From contig CANPZI010000002.1 in the NCBI GenBank assembly GCA_947588995.1, forward strand, positions 124,001 through 188,000: a stretch of DNA of 64,000 nucleotides, written 5' to 3'. A program made the position numbers and the translations under genes. A model generated the notes under the pieces. That model saw only the letters and a program-made list of their open reading frames with translations. It searched no databases and was not told the DNA's origin. Shown here piece after piece: positions 9,191-17,073 of this stretch; the first letter of the stretch is position 1, and each line of letters opens with the position of its first letter. Source of the stretch: an uncultured Lachnospiraceae bacterium. GTDB taxonomy: Bacteria; Bacillota; Clostridia; Lachnospirales; Lachnospiraceae.

Positions 9191-9234
9191 AAAAAAATGC
9201 TATAACCCATCAGTATCTGATATGATTATAGCAT
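9191..9234 (-). terminator. rho-independent terminator after feoA
   Basis: On the minus strand the outer arms ATGCTATAA and TTATAGCAT (9 bp) enclose inner arms ATCAG and CTGAT around a 3-base loop, followed by seven Ts. It lies 42 bases past the feoA stop and ends the rpsB-tsf-feoA transcript. Its 5' arm contains the -10 box of the next operon. Confidence 0.85.
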
Positions 9235-9253
9235 CTTTGCGTTTATCTGCCTA
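9225..9253 (-). promoter_or_regulatory. sigma-A promoter for the phosphoribosyltransferase-ABC operon
   Basis: Minus strand: TAGGCA (-35, 4 of 6), 17-bp spacer, then TG-C-TATAAT, a perfect extended -10 at 9225-9230. Transcripts would begin near the hairpin loop and so contain only the 3' arm of the terminator, which would leave it inactive for this promoter. Confidence 0.7.
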
Positions 9254-9275
9254 TTACTTTTTTCGATGAGACCCG

Positions 9276-9509
9276 TCAGCCCTGCGGCAGCGCGGACACT
9301 TCGATCTGCCTGGCGTCGTCGATCCGGATGGTGAGCTCATACCCGCGGATATGCAGTTCAATCGGATCCCCCATCGGCGCCACCTTGGTGATTAACACCT
9401 CCGTCCCCGGTATCAGCCCCATATCCAAGAGGCGGCACCTGAGTTCGCCTTCGCCGTTTACTTTCTGAATTCTGCCCTTTGTGCCGATCGCTAACTCGTC
9501 CAGTGTCAT
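9276..9509 (-). CDS. feoA: stand-alone FeoA-domain protein
   Basis: A 77-residue SH3-like FeoA domain: MTLDELAIGTKGRIQKVNG, then LRCRLLDMGLIPGTEVLIT, and a C-terminal ELHIRGYELTIR, all characteristic. FeoA is a small cytoplasmic partner of the ferrous iron transporter FeoB, but similar domains also occur in regulators. The start is 1 base after the tsf stop with no strong Shine-Dalgarno, so it depends on coupling to tsf translation. No feoB is in the window. Placement behind tsf, before a terminator, is unusual and ties it to ribosomal gene expression. A role in iron uptake is inference from the family. Confidence 0.88.
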   Translation of the reverse strand: MTLDELAIGTKGRIQKVNGEGELRCRLLDMGLIPGTEVLITKVAPMGDPIELHIRGYELTIRIDDARQIEVSALPQG

Positions 9510-9510
9510 A

Positions 9511-10449
9511 TTAATTGCCAGCCATCTGCTTCGCGACTTCCTCCGCGAAGTTTTCCTCTTTCTTCTCGATGCCCTCACCTGTCTCGAAGCGGACGAATCT
9601 CTTTACAGAGAGGTTTGCGCCGTTCTCTTTCGCCACCTGCGCCAGATACTGCGCCACGCTCTGCTTGCCGTCCTCAGCCTTGACATACACCTGCTCTAAG
9701 AGGCATACCTCTTTTAATTCCTTGTTGAGACGGCCGTTCACCGCGCCCTCGATCACCTTGTCAGGCTTGCCGGCCATCTTGGGATCGTTCTTAATCTGCT
9801 CCATGAGAATCTCTTTCTCATGTGCCTTGTACTCCTCCGACACCTCGCTCGTGGCTACATACTTCGGATAGAGCGCCGCAATCTGCATTGCCACGTTGAC
9901 CAGAGCCTCTTTGATCGCGTCGTTGACTACATCCGTAACGGCCTCGACGAGAACGCCGATCCTGCCGCCGCCGTGCACATAAGACACCACGCAGCCATCG
10001 TTTGCGACAACTTTCTCAAATCTCCTGATCGTCAGATTCTCACCGATCACCGCAACCTTGTCAACCAGCGCGTCTTTCACGGTCTTGGAAGCATCCAGAT
10101 GCCACTTCTCCGCGAGGAACGCATCCATATCTTTCGCGTCGGACTCTACCGCCTGCTCGGCTACCGCCTCCACATAAGCCTGGAACTCTTCATTCTTCGC
10201 CACGAAGTCCGTCTCGGAATTCACTTCCACTACCGCCGCGGTCTTATCGTCTTTCAGCGCTACGCGGCACAGGCCCTCCGCCGCGATTCTGCCGGCTTTT
10301 TTCTCCGCTTTTGCCTGTCCGTTCTTTCTCAGATACTCAACCGCAGCGTCCATATTGCCGTCCGTCTCGCTCAGAGCCTTCTTGCAGTCCATCATGCCCG
10401 CGCCGGTCATCTCTCTCAACTCTTTTACCATTGCCGCTGTAATTGCCAT
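9511..10449 (-). CDS. tsf: translation elongation factor Ts
   Basis: Nucleotide exchange factor that recycles EF-Tu-GDP. The N-terminal UBA-like helix region reads ITAAMVKELREMTGAGMMDCKKAL, given here as VKELREMTGAGMMDCKKAL, followed by DAAVEYLRKNG, and the core has SETDFVAKNEEF and VSYVHGGGRIGVLVEA. The length of 312 is normal. GGAGG precedes the ATG by 8 bases. It follows rpsB by 53 bases, the usual order. Confidence 0.97.
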   Translation of the reverse strand: MAITAAMVKELREMTGAGMMDCKKALSETDGNMDAAVEYLRKNGQAKAEKKAGRIAAEGLCRVALKDDKTAAVVEVNSETDFVAKNEEFQAYVEAVAEQAVESDAKDMDAFLAEKWHLDASKTVKDALVDKVAVIGENLTIRRFEKVVANDGCVVSYVHGGGRIGVLVEAVTDVVNDAIKEALVNVAMQIAALYPKYVATSEVSEEYKAHEKEILMEQIKNDPKMAGKPDKVIEGAVNGRLNKELKEVCLLEQVYVKAEDGKQSVAQYLAQVAKENGANLSVKRFVRFETGEGIEKKEENFAEEVAKQMAGN

Positions 10450-10502
10450 CTATCTTTCCTCCTGATCCATTCCCTGTTATGACGGTTGCCGCCCTCTTCG
10501 GT

Positions 10503-11270
10503 TTACGCCTCCGCGTTCTCCTCGGCAGCAATCTCCTCGATATCTTCCGCCTCGCCGGACGTCTCCTGCCCCTCGGCATAGTTCTCCGCGCCCTGATTCG
10601 CCTCGACGACGGCATCCGCCATCTTGGAGACAATCAGCTTGACGGCCCTGATCGCGTCGTCATTGCCGGGGATGATATAGTCAAGCTCCTCGGGATCGCA
10701 GTTTGTGTCGCCGATGCCGATCAGCGTAATGCCGAGCGCATGTGCCTCCTGCACGCAGATATGTTCTTTCTTGGGATCTACCACAAAGATACAGTCGGGA
10801 ATTCTGGTCATGTTCTTGATGCCGCCCAGATTCTTCTCCAGCTTCTCCCACTCTTTTTTGATCTTGATCACTTCTTTTTTGGGAAGCACATCGAAAGTGC
10901 CGTCCTCAGACATCACCTCGATCGCTTTCAGCCTGTCGATTCTGGAGCGGATCGTCTTGAAGTTGGTGAGCATACCGCCCAGCCATCTCTCATTGACATA
11001 GTACATACCGCAGCGCTCCGCCTCCGTCTTGACCGCGTCCTGCGCCTGCTTCTTGGTGCCTACGAACAGGATCGTGCCGCCCTGAGAAATCACATCGAAC
11101 ACTGCCTTGTAAGCCTCGTCCACCTTGCCTACGGATTTCTGCAGGTCAATGATATGGATGCCGTTTCTCTCCGTGAAAATATACGGAGCCATCTTAGGGT
11201 TCCATCTTCTCGTCTGGTGTCCGAAATGCACACCTGCCTCCAACAGCTGTTTCATGGAAATAACGCTCAT
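10503..11270 (-). CDS. rpsB: 30S ribosomal protein S2
   Basis: A 255-residue S2: [20 protein letters not shown] at the start, then [45 protein letters not shown] and [16 protein letters not shown] are family signatures. An acidic tail rich in Glu/Ala follows from about residue 225. The ATG at 11270 is chosen (GAGGT lies 7 bases upstream); an in-frame extension to 11303 is not conserved. The leader of about 135 bases has a 7-bp hairpin and could hold an S2 autoregulatory site, which is inference. Confidence 0.97.
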   Translation of the reverse strand: MSVISMKQLLEAGVHFGHQTRRWNPKMAPYIFTERNGIHIIDLQKSVGKVDEAYKAVFDVISQGGTILFVGTKKQAQDAVKTEAERCGMYYVNERWLGGMLTNFKTIRSRIDRLKAIEVMSEDGTFDVLPKKEVIKIKKEWEKLEKNLGGIKNMTRIPDCIFVVDPKKEHICVQEAHALGITLIGIGDTNCDPEELDYIIPGNDDAIRAVKLIVSKMADAVVEANQGAENYAEGQETSGEAEDIEEIAAEENAEA

Positions 11271-11350
11271 TTTCTCTACCTCCGTTTGGTTTTGCTTCCA
11301 CATGCCATCGCTGCTGCCACCCCGGCGTCAGAGGGGCACCGGCCGCCGCG

Positions 11351-11368
11351 CGTATGCCGACGCATACG
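11351..11368 (-). promoter_or_regulatory. hairpin in the rpsB leader
   Basis: A perfect 7-bp stem, CGTATGC with GCATACG around a 4-base loop, about 80 bases upstream of the rpsB ATG and inside the transcript from the promoter at 11412-11440. S2 leaders in other bacteria form autoregulatory structures; here only the hairpin itself is seen. No gene lies between 11271 and 11464. Confidence 0.4.
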
Positions 11369-11411
11369 GCATATGTGATTACTTGTTGCTCTGCGCCCAC
11401 GCGCATTCATT

Positions 11412-11440
11412 AGAATAGCACAAAAAAACCCCTTTTGCAA
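11412..11440 (-). promoter_or_regulatory. sigma-A promoter for rpsB-tsf-feoA
   Basis: Minus strand: TTGCAA (-35, 11435-11440, 4 of 6), 17-bp spacer, TATTCT (-10, 11412-11417, 4 of 6) preceded by TG-C as an extended -10. The -35 is the loop and inner stem of the terminator at 11422-11449, and its T-run forms part of the spacer. Confidence 0.6.
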
Positions 11441-11449
11441 GGGGTTTTT
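11422..11449 (-). terminator. rho-independent terminator of the fla/che cluster
   Basis: Minus strand: AAAAACCCCTT, loop GCAA, AAGGGGTTTTT continuing to a run of seven Ts; an 11-bp stem. It starts 15 bases after the stop of the last fla/che gene at 11465. It overlaps the rpsB promoter. Confidence 0.9.
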
Positions 11450-11464
11450 ATGATTATTCACCGA

Positions 11465-12175
11465 TTATTCCGCGCCTGTCACAATCCGCGCGATCTGCTC
11501 GTCGCTGGCATCTGCCGGGATCGAGAATTCGCCCGTGCGCAGCTTCTTGTCATAACCGTTGGCACACAGAAACGTGTCAAAGTTTTCCGCTGATGTCACC
11601 ACGCCGGCCTCGGCCAGCTTCTTCGCCACCGTGTAGGAGCCGTCTCCTCTGTCGATGGTGATCACCCTCTCGACGCCGGCCGCATCGGCGAGAGGCTCCT
11701 GCTCATCCGCGCCGCCCGCCGCCATATCTTCGGACGCATCCTCCGCAGCCGCGGGAGAAAACTCTCCCTGCGGCGGTCCCGGTGTCGCATACTGATCGCC
11801 AGGAACGGCCTCCTCAGGCTCCTCAGCTCCGGCAGTCTCCGTTCCGGCTGTGCTCCCATCCTGTCCCGCATCCCCCGTCCCGGCTCCGCCATCTGTATTC
11901 TCTGCCGCCTCGGAAAGCGTATCATCCTCCGGCGGTGTCTGCTCCGCGTCATTCTTTTGTATCTCCGCCTCGTCCGGCTGCGCGCCGTCCTCCCGGCCAC
12001 CCTCAGAATCTGTGGTATCCGCCAGCACCGTATTCTCGACCATGCCCAGTTCTTTTGCCCTGGCGACAATCTCCTCGTCCTTCATCGATTTTTGTCCCGA
12101 CAGCGCCACGCCCATGATCACAGCCGTGATCACGATGCCGAGTCCCAGACCGCGCAAATAATATTTTAACTCCAT
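11465..12175 (-). CDS. membrane-anchored protein with MltG-like domain but no lytic domain
   Basis: A 236-residue protein with an N-terminal membrane segment (residues about 9-27, LGLGIVITAVIMGVALSG), a long acidic Gly/Ala/Glu spacer (about 45-175) and a C-terminal domain: GDGSYTVAKKLAEAGVV, then FLCANGYDKKLRTGEFSIP. That domain resembles the LysM-like N-terminal part of MltG/YceG endolytic transglycosylases, where GV(V/I)xSxxxF and the LxxGxY/F pattern recur. The catalytic YceG domain with its Glu is absent. The ATG at 12175 has AAAGGG just upstream. It is the last gene before the fla/che terminator, and it overlaps nothing. A role in making room for the flagellar rod in the wall is a guess from position and domain. 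Confidence 0.6.
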   Translation of the reverse strand: MELKYYLRGLGLGIVITAVIMGVALSGQKSMKDEEIVARAKELGMVENTVLADTTDSEGGREDGAQPDEAEIQKNDAEQTPPEDDTLSEAAENTDGGAGTGDAGQDGSTAGTETAGAEEPEEAVPGDQYATPGPPQGEFSPAAAEDASEDMAAGGADEQEPLADAAGVERVITIDRGDGSYTVAKKLAEAGVVTSAENFDTFLCANGYDKKLRTGEFSIPADASDEQIARIVTGAE

Positions 12176-12206
12176 ATCCCTTTCACCCTTTATCGGCCGC
12201 CTGTTC

Positions 12207-13259
12207 CTACATACCCTCAAACAGGTCTATCACCAGCTTCACCTCGCCCAGTCCCAGTCCCAGCTCCTTGGCGATCGCCATGTTGGACTTGCCGGCCTTG
12301 TGCAGTTCCAGAATTCTGTCGTTGCTGTTGCGCCCGCCGTCGTCCTCCTGCGCGAACTGTATATCCACCTGAGCCGCGCTCTCCTGCGCGCGCTCCTTTC
12401 TCAGGCTTCTCCTCGTCCTGCCTTTTCTGCCGGATTCCGCCGGCGTCTCGCCGCGCTGCGCAAAAAATCCCATGCTGGCAAAAGCCTCGCTGGTGGAGAG
12501 GTCGCCCTGCGCCTCGTCCGCCACGTAATCTCCGTCCGGCTGATGGACAATCTCCACCCGCCTCGGCCTGATCGGCGAAAAATCCGCCTGTTCCGGCGCA
12601 TCCGCCTCACCGGCATCCTGCGTCGTCTCTCCGGAGGCTTCATCCGCCCCGTCCGCAGTCTGCACCGTCCCGCCGCCGATGATATCCGCAGGCTGCGCGG
12701 GGATCGGCGCCGCCTCCTGCACCACAACCGCACTCTGCGCCTGCGCCGCGGCATCCTCCGCATCCCGGATCATATCCGCCGCATCGTCGGCCGCCTGCAG
12801 CACCGCGTCGATCTTGTCCGCCGCCTCCGCGGCTGTCAGCTCCGCGTCCTTTGCGGTCTGCCTGATCTCATCCGCCAGCGCCGTCGCCTCATTGACCGTC
12901 GTCATCAGGTTGTCGTGCTTGTCGTTCAGCATATCGTACAGGAAAGTTACTTCCTTGTGGTTCTTGTTGATCTCCTCCAGCACGGTGTCCGAATACTCGT
13001 TGACCGCCATGATCTTCTCGTTGGTCACGCGCTCCATGGCGCGCTCCGCCCTCTCAATCGAATAGTTGACCGTCTCGTCCACGATGTCCTCAATCCTGTC
13101 CTTGACGTGTTCCACCTCGGAGGAAACCATCTTCCTGACTTCATCCTCGCTGATCAGCTGTACTTCCTCATCCATATCTTTCTTCCGCACGGGCATCAGA
13201 TATCCCAGCAGGAAGAACACAATTCCGACCACGATCAGAATGATTTCCGTTGCACTCAT
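12207..13259 (-). CDS. DUF6115-like membrane protein with coiled coil and C-terminal helix-turn-helix
   Basis: A 350-residue protein. Residues 4-23 are a membrane segment, residues about 30-175 are charged, heptad-like and probably coiled coil, residues 180-300 are Ala/Glu/Pro-rich, and the C-terminus has a helix-turn-helix-like stretch (DRILELHKAGKSNMAIAKEL then GLGLGEVKLVIDLF). I associate this architecture with DUF6115 proteins found in clostridial fla/che clusters; the function is unknown. A membrane coiled coil joined to a possible DNA-binding or protein-binding helix pair is unusual. It lies between the 105-residue protein and the MltG-like protein, with its own Shine-Dalgarno (AAGGA). 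Confidence 0.65.
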   Translation of the reverse strand: MSATEIILIVVGIVFFLLGYLMPVRKKDMDEEVQLISEDEVRKMVSSEVEHVKDRIEDIVDETVNYSIERAERAMERVTNEKIMAVNEYSDTVLEEINKNHKEVTFLYDMLNDKHDNLMTTVNEATALADEIRQTAKDAELTAAEAADKIDAVLQAADDAADMIRDAEDAAAQAQSAVVVQEAAPIPAQPADIIGGGTVQTADGADEASGETTQDAGEADAPEQADFSPIRPRRVEIVHQPDGDYVADEAQGDLSTSEAFASMGFFAQRGETPAESGRKGRTRRSLRKERAQESAAQVDIQFAQEDDGGRNSNDRILELHKAGKSNMAIAKELGLGLGEVKLVIDLFEGM

Positions 13260-13309
13260 CTTCGTCTGTTCCTTCCATTCTCAACGGCTTGCCTGCAGCC
13301 GCGCTCCCG

Positions 13310-13627
13310 CTATACGGAAAAATCAAAATTCCCCTTTTTCATCAGCACCTTGCCGTCCGGATTCTCCCCCGGCTTCCTCTTCCTGGAGCGACCGCCGTCT
13401 CCGCTGTACTCGCTGCCGCCCTTGTCCTTGGCGTCAAATTTATGCTCCTGGTATTCTGGCTGTTTTCCCTCGTTGACACGATTGACCTGCCGGTCGACCT
13501 GCTTCGTCATCTGCTGCCCGAAATTTGCCTGCTCGACCATGCCTTTCGCATCTTCATTGTGCTTGATCGCGGTAAAATCCTGCGCACGCGTGATCTGCCC
13601 CTGCATCTCCACGAATCCTATTGCCAT
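13310..13627 (-). CDS. small hydrophilic flagellar-cluster protein of unknown function
   Basis: A 105-residue soluble protein, GFVEMQGQITRAQDFTAIKH near the start, rich in Gln, Lys and Gly, with a basic stretch GRSRKRKPGENPDGK and ending in KKGNFDFSV. No membrane segment or catalytic motif. It follows fapA by 40 bases and precedes the DUF6115-like gene, within the run of co-directional fla/che genes, and has a G-rich ribosome binding site. I recognise no named family. Position suggests a flagellar or surface-regulation role, but this is only inference. Confidence 0.6.
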   Translation of the reverse strand: MAIGFVEMQGQITRAQDFTAIKHNEDAKGMVEQANFGQQMTKQVDRQVNRVNEGKQPEYQEHKFDAKDKGGSEYSGDGGRSRKRKPGENPDGKVLMKKGNFDFSV

Positions 13628-13667
13628 CTTTTCATGCCCCCATATGACCTATGCGTATGCCATGTCT

Positions 13668-15275
13668 CTATAACGGCGCCGTCTTCACGTCGCCACGCTC
13701 CTTGATAAACCGGCAGTAGTGCGCGGCTTTCTGCACGGTCAGCGAGACGTCGTCGATACAGATCTTCGTGCCGGGATACACCATACCCCTCACCTTGATC
13801 TGCGCCTCCGTCACATTGCCGGCCTGCGCCGTCAGCTCCTCCAGCTCCGCCTGATTCTCTTTGAGTGACTTGCTCTTCTGCTGGGCCGTCTGATTCAGTG
13901 TCTGGATCTGCTTCACCTGATCCGGACTCATCTTGATGCCCTGCTTGATCTTCTGCGTCGTGGCGACCAGAACGGGCTGTATCGTCTTGAGCGTCTTCGT
14001 GTCCTCCTCGATCAGCTTCTGCAGCTGGGCGATACGGTTCTTGACTCTCGGATCCGCTCCCACCTCCACGACCGTGTCCGCTCCCATCTCGGAACCCAGC
14101 GTCTTGACGTTGATGCCGCCCGCCGCCGTCACCTTGCCGCCGGTGATGAATCCGCGCTTGCCGTCCACGTTCACCTCCGTGCCGGCCATGATCCTGCTGT
14201 GCAGGATAGACTCGGAAGCCACATAGCCCTCGGCCTGCGCCGTAGCGTTCTCCAGAAATTTGGCGATGATATTGCCCCTGGCGTAGAGGTTTCCCTTGCC
14301 CATGCCGTTCATGCCTCTGGCGATGATGATATTGCCGTCCGCCTCCAGGCTCGCCCCCTCCACGACGCCGTTGACGATGATGTCTCCGTGGGATTTGACC
14401 GAAAAGTTGGTGAATACGTTGCCATTGACCTGCACGCTGCCCTCATACTCGATATTGCCGGTGGAATTGTCCACGTTCTCCACAACCAGCATATCGGAGA
14501 CGAACACCTGTCCCTCCACAAGCTCCGCATGTCCGTTCACCAGAGAGGTGAGCGTCGTGCCGTCCTCGGACAGCGCTATATTTTGGCCGTACTTAAACGA
14601 TGCTTTCTTTACTTCCGCGGGCCTGACGCGCTCGCCAAAGATCGTCTCGCCGTCCGTCCCCTCCTCCTCGGGGTGCAGAACGGCCAGAACATCGCCCTCA
14701 TTGCAGTGATTCAGCAGATTCAGATGAAAGAAATCCACGCTGCCGTCTTCTTTCAATGTGGGTTTTGCTTTCTTGTCCGTGTTGAATCTGTATTCGATAT
14801 AGGCGTCCTTACCCTGCACGGGAGGCCTGCCCTCCGCCAGCAGGATATCCTCGCAGTATTCCCGCTCCTGTACATAGGCCTCGATCGCGTCCCGCTTCAC
14901 GCCGCAGACGATGCCCTTGGCTTCCAGATCCCCCGCGATCTCGTCAGCGGTCATATCCTCCGCGCCCTCGGACGCCGCGTAGAATCTCACAACCGCTTTC
15001 ATCTTGTCGGGCGAAACCGTCAGTTTATAACATTCCCGCTCCGGGAATCTCTTATGCTCATCGAGTACCAGCGTCGTCTCCTCCGCGGACGCCGCCTCCA
15101 CCGCGCGCTTCAGCGTCGGCAGATCGCAGGCATAATCTTTCATGGTCATGTACTCGATCACATCATTCAAGTCAAGCGCCCTGCCGCCCTCTTTCGGCGG
15201 AATCAGCCTGATACTCGTCCTGTTCTCCTCATGGACTAACCTGAAATATCCGTTTTTCCCCATAATCCCCCGCAT
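13668..15275 (-). CDS. fapA: FapA (DUF342) family flagellar assembly protein A
   Basis: A 535-residue protein with the DUF342 pattern: an N-terminal globular region, a central beta-helical section of short Gly/Val repeats (about residues 245-375; SGNIEYEGSVQVNGNVF, VKSHGDIIVNGVVEGA, ARGNIIAKFLENATAQAEGY) and a C-terminal coiled coil rich in Lys/Gln/Glu (about 410-490). In Vibrio FapA affects polar flagellation and glucose response; in Firmicutes its role is not settled. The start may be ATG 15275 or ATG 15263; both have G-rich sequence close by with imperfect spacing. It follows the sigma factor by 15 bases. Confidence 0.85.
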   Translation of the reverse strand: MRGIMGKNGYFRLVHEENRTSIRLIPPKEGGRALDLNDVIEYMTMKDYACDLPTLKRAVEAASAEETTLVLDEHKRFPERECYKLTVSPDKMKAVVRFYAASEGAEDMTADEIAGDLEAKGIVCGVKRDAIEAYVQEREYCEDILLAEGRPPVQGKDAYIEYRFNTDKKAKPTLKEDGSVDFFHLNLLNHCNEGDVLAVLHPEEEGTDGETIFGERVRPAEVKKASFKYGQNIALSEDGTTLTSLVNGHAELVEGQVFVSDMLVVENVDNSTGNIEYEGSVQVNGNVFTNFSVKSHGDIIVNGVVEGASLEADGNIIIARGMNGMGKGNLYARGNIIAKFLENATAQAEGYVASESILHSRIMAGTEVNVDGKRGFITGGKVTAAGGINVKTLGSEMGADTVVEVGADPRVKNRIAQLQKLIEEDTKTLKTIQPVLVATTQKIKQGIKMSPDQVKQIQTLNQTAQQKSKSLKENQAELEELTAQAGNVTEAQIKVRGMVYPGTKICIDDVSLTVQKAAHYCRFIKERGDVKTAPL

Positions 15276-15290
15276 TACCCCTGTTGCTTT

Positions 15291-16073
15291 CTATCTGCTG
15301 CCCGCATCCGTCAGGATACCGATATAATTGCCCAGCTTACCCTTCATCTTCTGCAGCGCCCTGGTGTGAAGCTGCGAGATTCTGGACTCCGAAACCTCCA
15401 GAATATTGCTGATCTCCTTTAAGGTAAGCTCCTCATAGTAGTAGAGCACGATAACCTTTTTTTCTTTCTCCGTCAGGATTTCCAGCGACTCCGCCAGTTT
15501 TTTCTTCAGTTCGTCGCGCTCCAGCACCTCCTCCGGACTGTCAAACTGCGCGCTCTTCGTGTGCGCCGCCTCGTTGGGCACCTCGCTGCCCTGTTCCAGA
15601 AACTCATTGAGCGACACCACATTCGTGACTTTCATCTGCGACTGCCAGTCCAGATACTCCTCACCGGAAATCCCCAGTCCCTCGGCAATCTCGTCGTCCG
15701 TCGCGCTCCTGCCGCACCGCGTCTCGACATCCCTGATCACGGCCTCGATCTTCTTCTGCTTCTGTCTGATCGTCCGCGGGATCCAGTCCATCTTGCGGAT
15801 CTGGTCCAGAATCGCGCCGCGTATCCTGAGGCTCGCATAAGTCTCGAACTTGACATCTTTCAGGAAGTCAAACTTGTCAATCGCGTCAATCAGCCCGAAA
15901 ATGCCATAACTCACCAGATCCTCATACTCGACATTGTAGCCGAGATACATACTCAGCCGGCCTGCCACCACCTTGACCAGGGGCGCATATTCCAATATAA
16001 TCTTTTCCCTGAGCTCCGGGGATTTCGTCTTCGCATACTCCTCCCAGAGTTTCTTTTTGCCTGCCTCGTCCAT
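15291..16073 (-). CDS. fliA: motility sigma factor, FliA/WhiG (sigma-28) family
   Basis: Directs RNA polymerase to late flagellar and chemotaxis promoters. The 260-residue protein has region 2 (LVKVVAGRLSMYLGYNVEYE, DLVSYGIFGLIDAIDKFD, KFETYASLRIRGAILDQIR), region 3 with RTIRQKQKKIEAVIRDVE, and region 4 with TEKEKKVIVLYYYEELTLKE then VSESRISQLHTRALQKMK. All match FliA/SigD rather than the housekeeping sigma. It lies in the middle of the second half of the fla/che cluster. FlgM, its anti-sigma factor, is not in this window. Confidence 0.95.
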   Translation of the reverse strand: MDEAGKKKLWEEYAKTKSPELREKIILEYAPLVKVVAGRLSMYLGYNVEYEDLVSYGIFGLIDAIDKFDFLKDVKFETYASLRIRGAILDQIRKMDWIPRTIRQKQKKIEAVIRDVETRCGRSATDDEIAEGLGISGEEYLDWQSQMKVTNVVSLNEFLEQGSEVPNEAAHTKSAQFDSPEEVLERDELKKKLAESLEILTEKEKKVIVLYYYEELTLKEISNILEVSESRISQLHTRALQKMKGKLGNYIGILTDAGSR

Positions 16074-16107
16074 ATGCGTTCTCTTCTATCCTTCTCTTGC
16101 TGAGCGC

Positions 16108-16533
16108 TTATGCCTTATTCTGTGCGCCGTCTTCCTCCGCGAGATCCTTCTCGATCACTTCACCTTCCGCCATATTGGCCTCTTCGATCTGCTCTTCAAA
16201 CTTATCCAGCATATATCTGATCACATCGCCCGCTATATAGAAGCCCACCAGAACGCAGAGCAGGATGATTAACATCGGCCTCGTCTCATAGTGCAGGACG
16301 CGCATGGTGATGCTCGTGATGGCTCCCGCCGAGAGCATGACAAAGGGCGGAATCAATCTCCGCCGTCTGGCGCGCAGCTTCCGCTCTCTCTCTTCCCGCT
16401 CTTCTCTGGCTTTCCGCTCTTTCGGCGTCTCAGCCTCGATCCGGGCATCATTTTCTTCTTCCGACTCATTTTCGATGCCGGCGCCGTCCTCCATAGCCTC
16501 TTCGTCGCCGGTGTTTACCGTTTCATAATCCAC
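16108..16533 (-). CDS. small membrane protein of unknown function in the fla/che cluster
   Basis: A 141-residue protein: an acidic N-terminus (residues 1-45), a very basic stretch (REERERKLRARRRRL, about 46-60), two hydrophobic segments (PPFVMLSAGAITSITMRVL and MLIILLCVLVGFYIAG) and an acidic C-terminus. The start is GTG at 16533 with AGGATG 5 bases upstream; no in-frame ATG lies nearby. It sits between cheD and fliA with about 30-base gaps. I recognise no family. Position among chemotaxis genes hints at a membrane adaptor, which is untested. Confidence 0.6.
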   Translation of the reverse strand: MDYETVNTGDEEAMEDGAGIENESEEENDARIEAETPKERKAREEREERERKLRARRRRLIPPFVMLSAGAITSITMRVLHYETRPMLIILLCVLVGFYIAGDVIRYMLDKFEEQIEEANMAEGEVIEKDLAEEDGAQNKA

Positions 16534-16563
16534 TGCTTCATCCTTCCGCCGCCCGGCGGCCTG

Positions 16564-17049
16564 CTAGATCACACTCTCCGGTTTGCCCACCGCGCGGATC
16601 ACGAAATCTCCCGTCTCCGGATAGAAGATCACGGTTCTTCCGTAATTCTTGCCCGTATCCTCTGCCAGAATAGGGATTTTGAGCTGTGCCAGCTTCTGCT
16701 TGGTCGCCTGCACATTTCTCTCGCCCACACGCACCATATCGTTCTTGCTCTGAAAAGCAAACATCTGCGCGCCGCCCGCGATCTTGGCCACGAGCCGCCC
16801 TCTGCTGGCGCCCTTGGCCACCACCCGGCGCACGAGCTCCTCGATGCCGGTATCCGCAAATTTCGGTATATTGGTGTTATTTCTGATCGAGGTGCTGTCC
16901 GGCAGCATGATGTGCGCCAGACCGCCTATCTTGGTCACCGGATCACGGATCGCGATTCCGACGCAGGAACCCAATCCCAATGTGGTAATGCTGTCAGGAC
17001 TGACGCACACATTTAAATCGGCCATACCGACCTTTATCAAATTGCCCAT
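16564..17049 (-). CDS. cheD: chemoreceptor glutamine deamidase CheD
   Basis: Deamidates glutamines on chemoreceptors and interacts with CheC to tune adaptation. The 161-residue protein keeps the catalytic triad: Cys29 in TLGLGSCVGI, His46 in AHIMLP, and Thr23 ahead of the cysteine. Further motifs are KIAGGAQMF and GKNYGRTVIFYPETG. The ATG at 17049 has GGGAG 9 bases upstream; the ATG at 17058 would abut it, so the shorter start is preferred. It directly follows cheC, its usual partner. Confidence 0.94.
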   Translation of the reverse strand: MGNLIKVGMADLNVCVSPDSITTLGLGSCVGIAIRDPVTKIGGLAHIMLPDSTSIRNNTNIPKFADTGIEELVRRVVAKGASRGRLVAKIAGGAQMFAFQSKNDMVRVGERNVQATKQKLAQLKIPILAEDTGKNYGRTVIFYPETGDFVIRAVGKPESVI

Positions 17050-17073
17050 ATCTGACATCTCCCGTTACACACT

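Noticed and set aside
9172-9275. Riboswitch (for example purine) before the phosphoribosyltransferase
   Set aside because: Only about 20 bases lie between the terminator T-run and the ATG, and the hairpin is explained as the feoA terminator; no aptamer pattern is seen.
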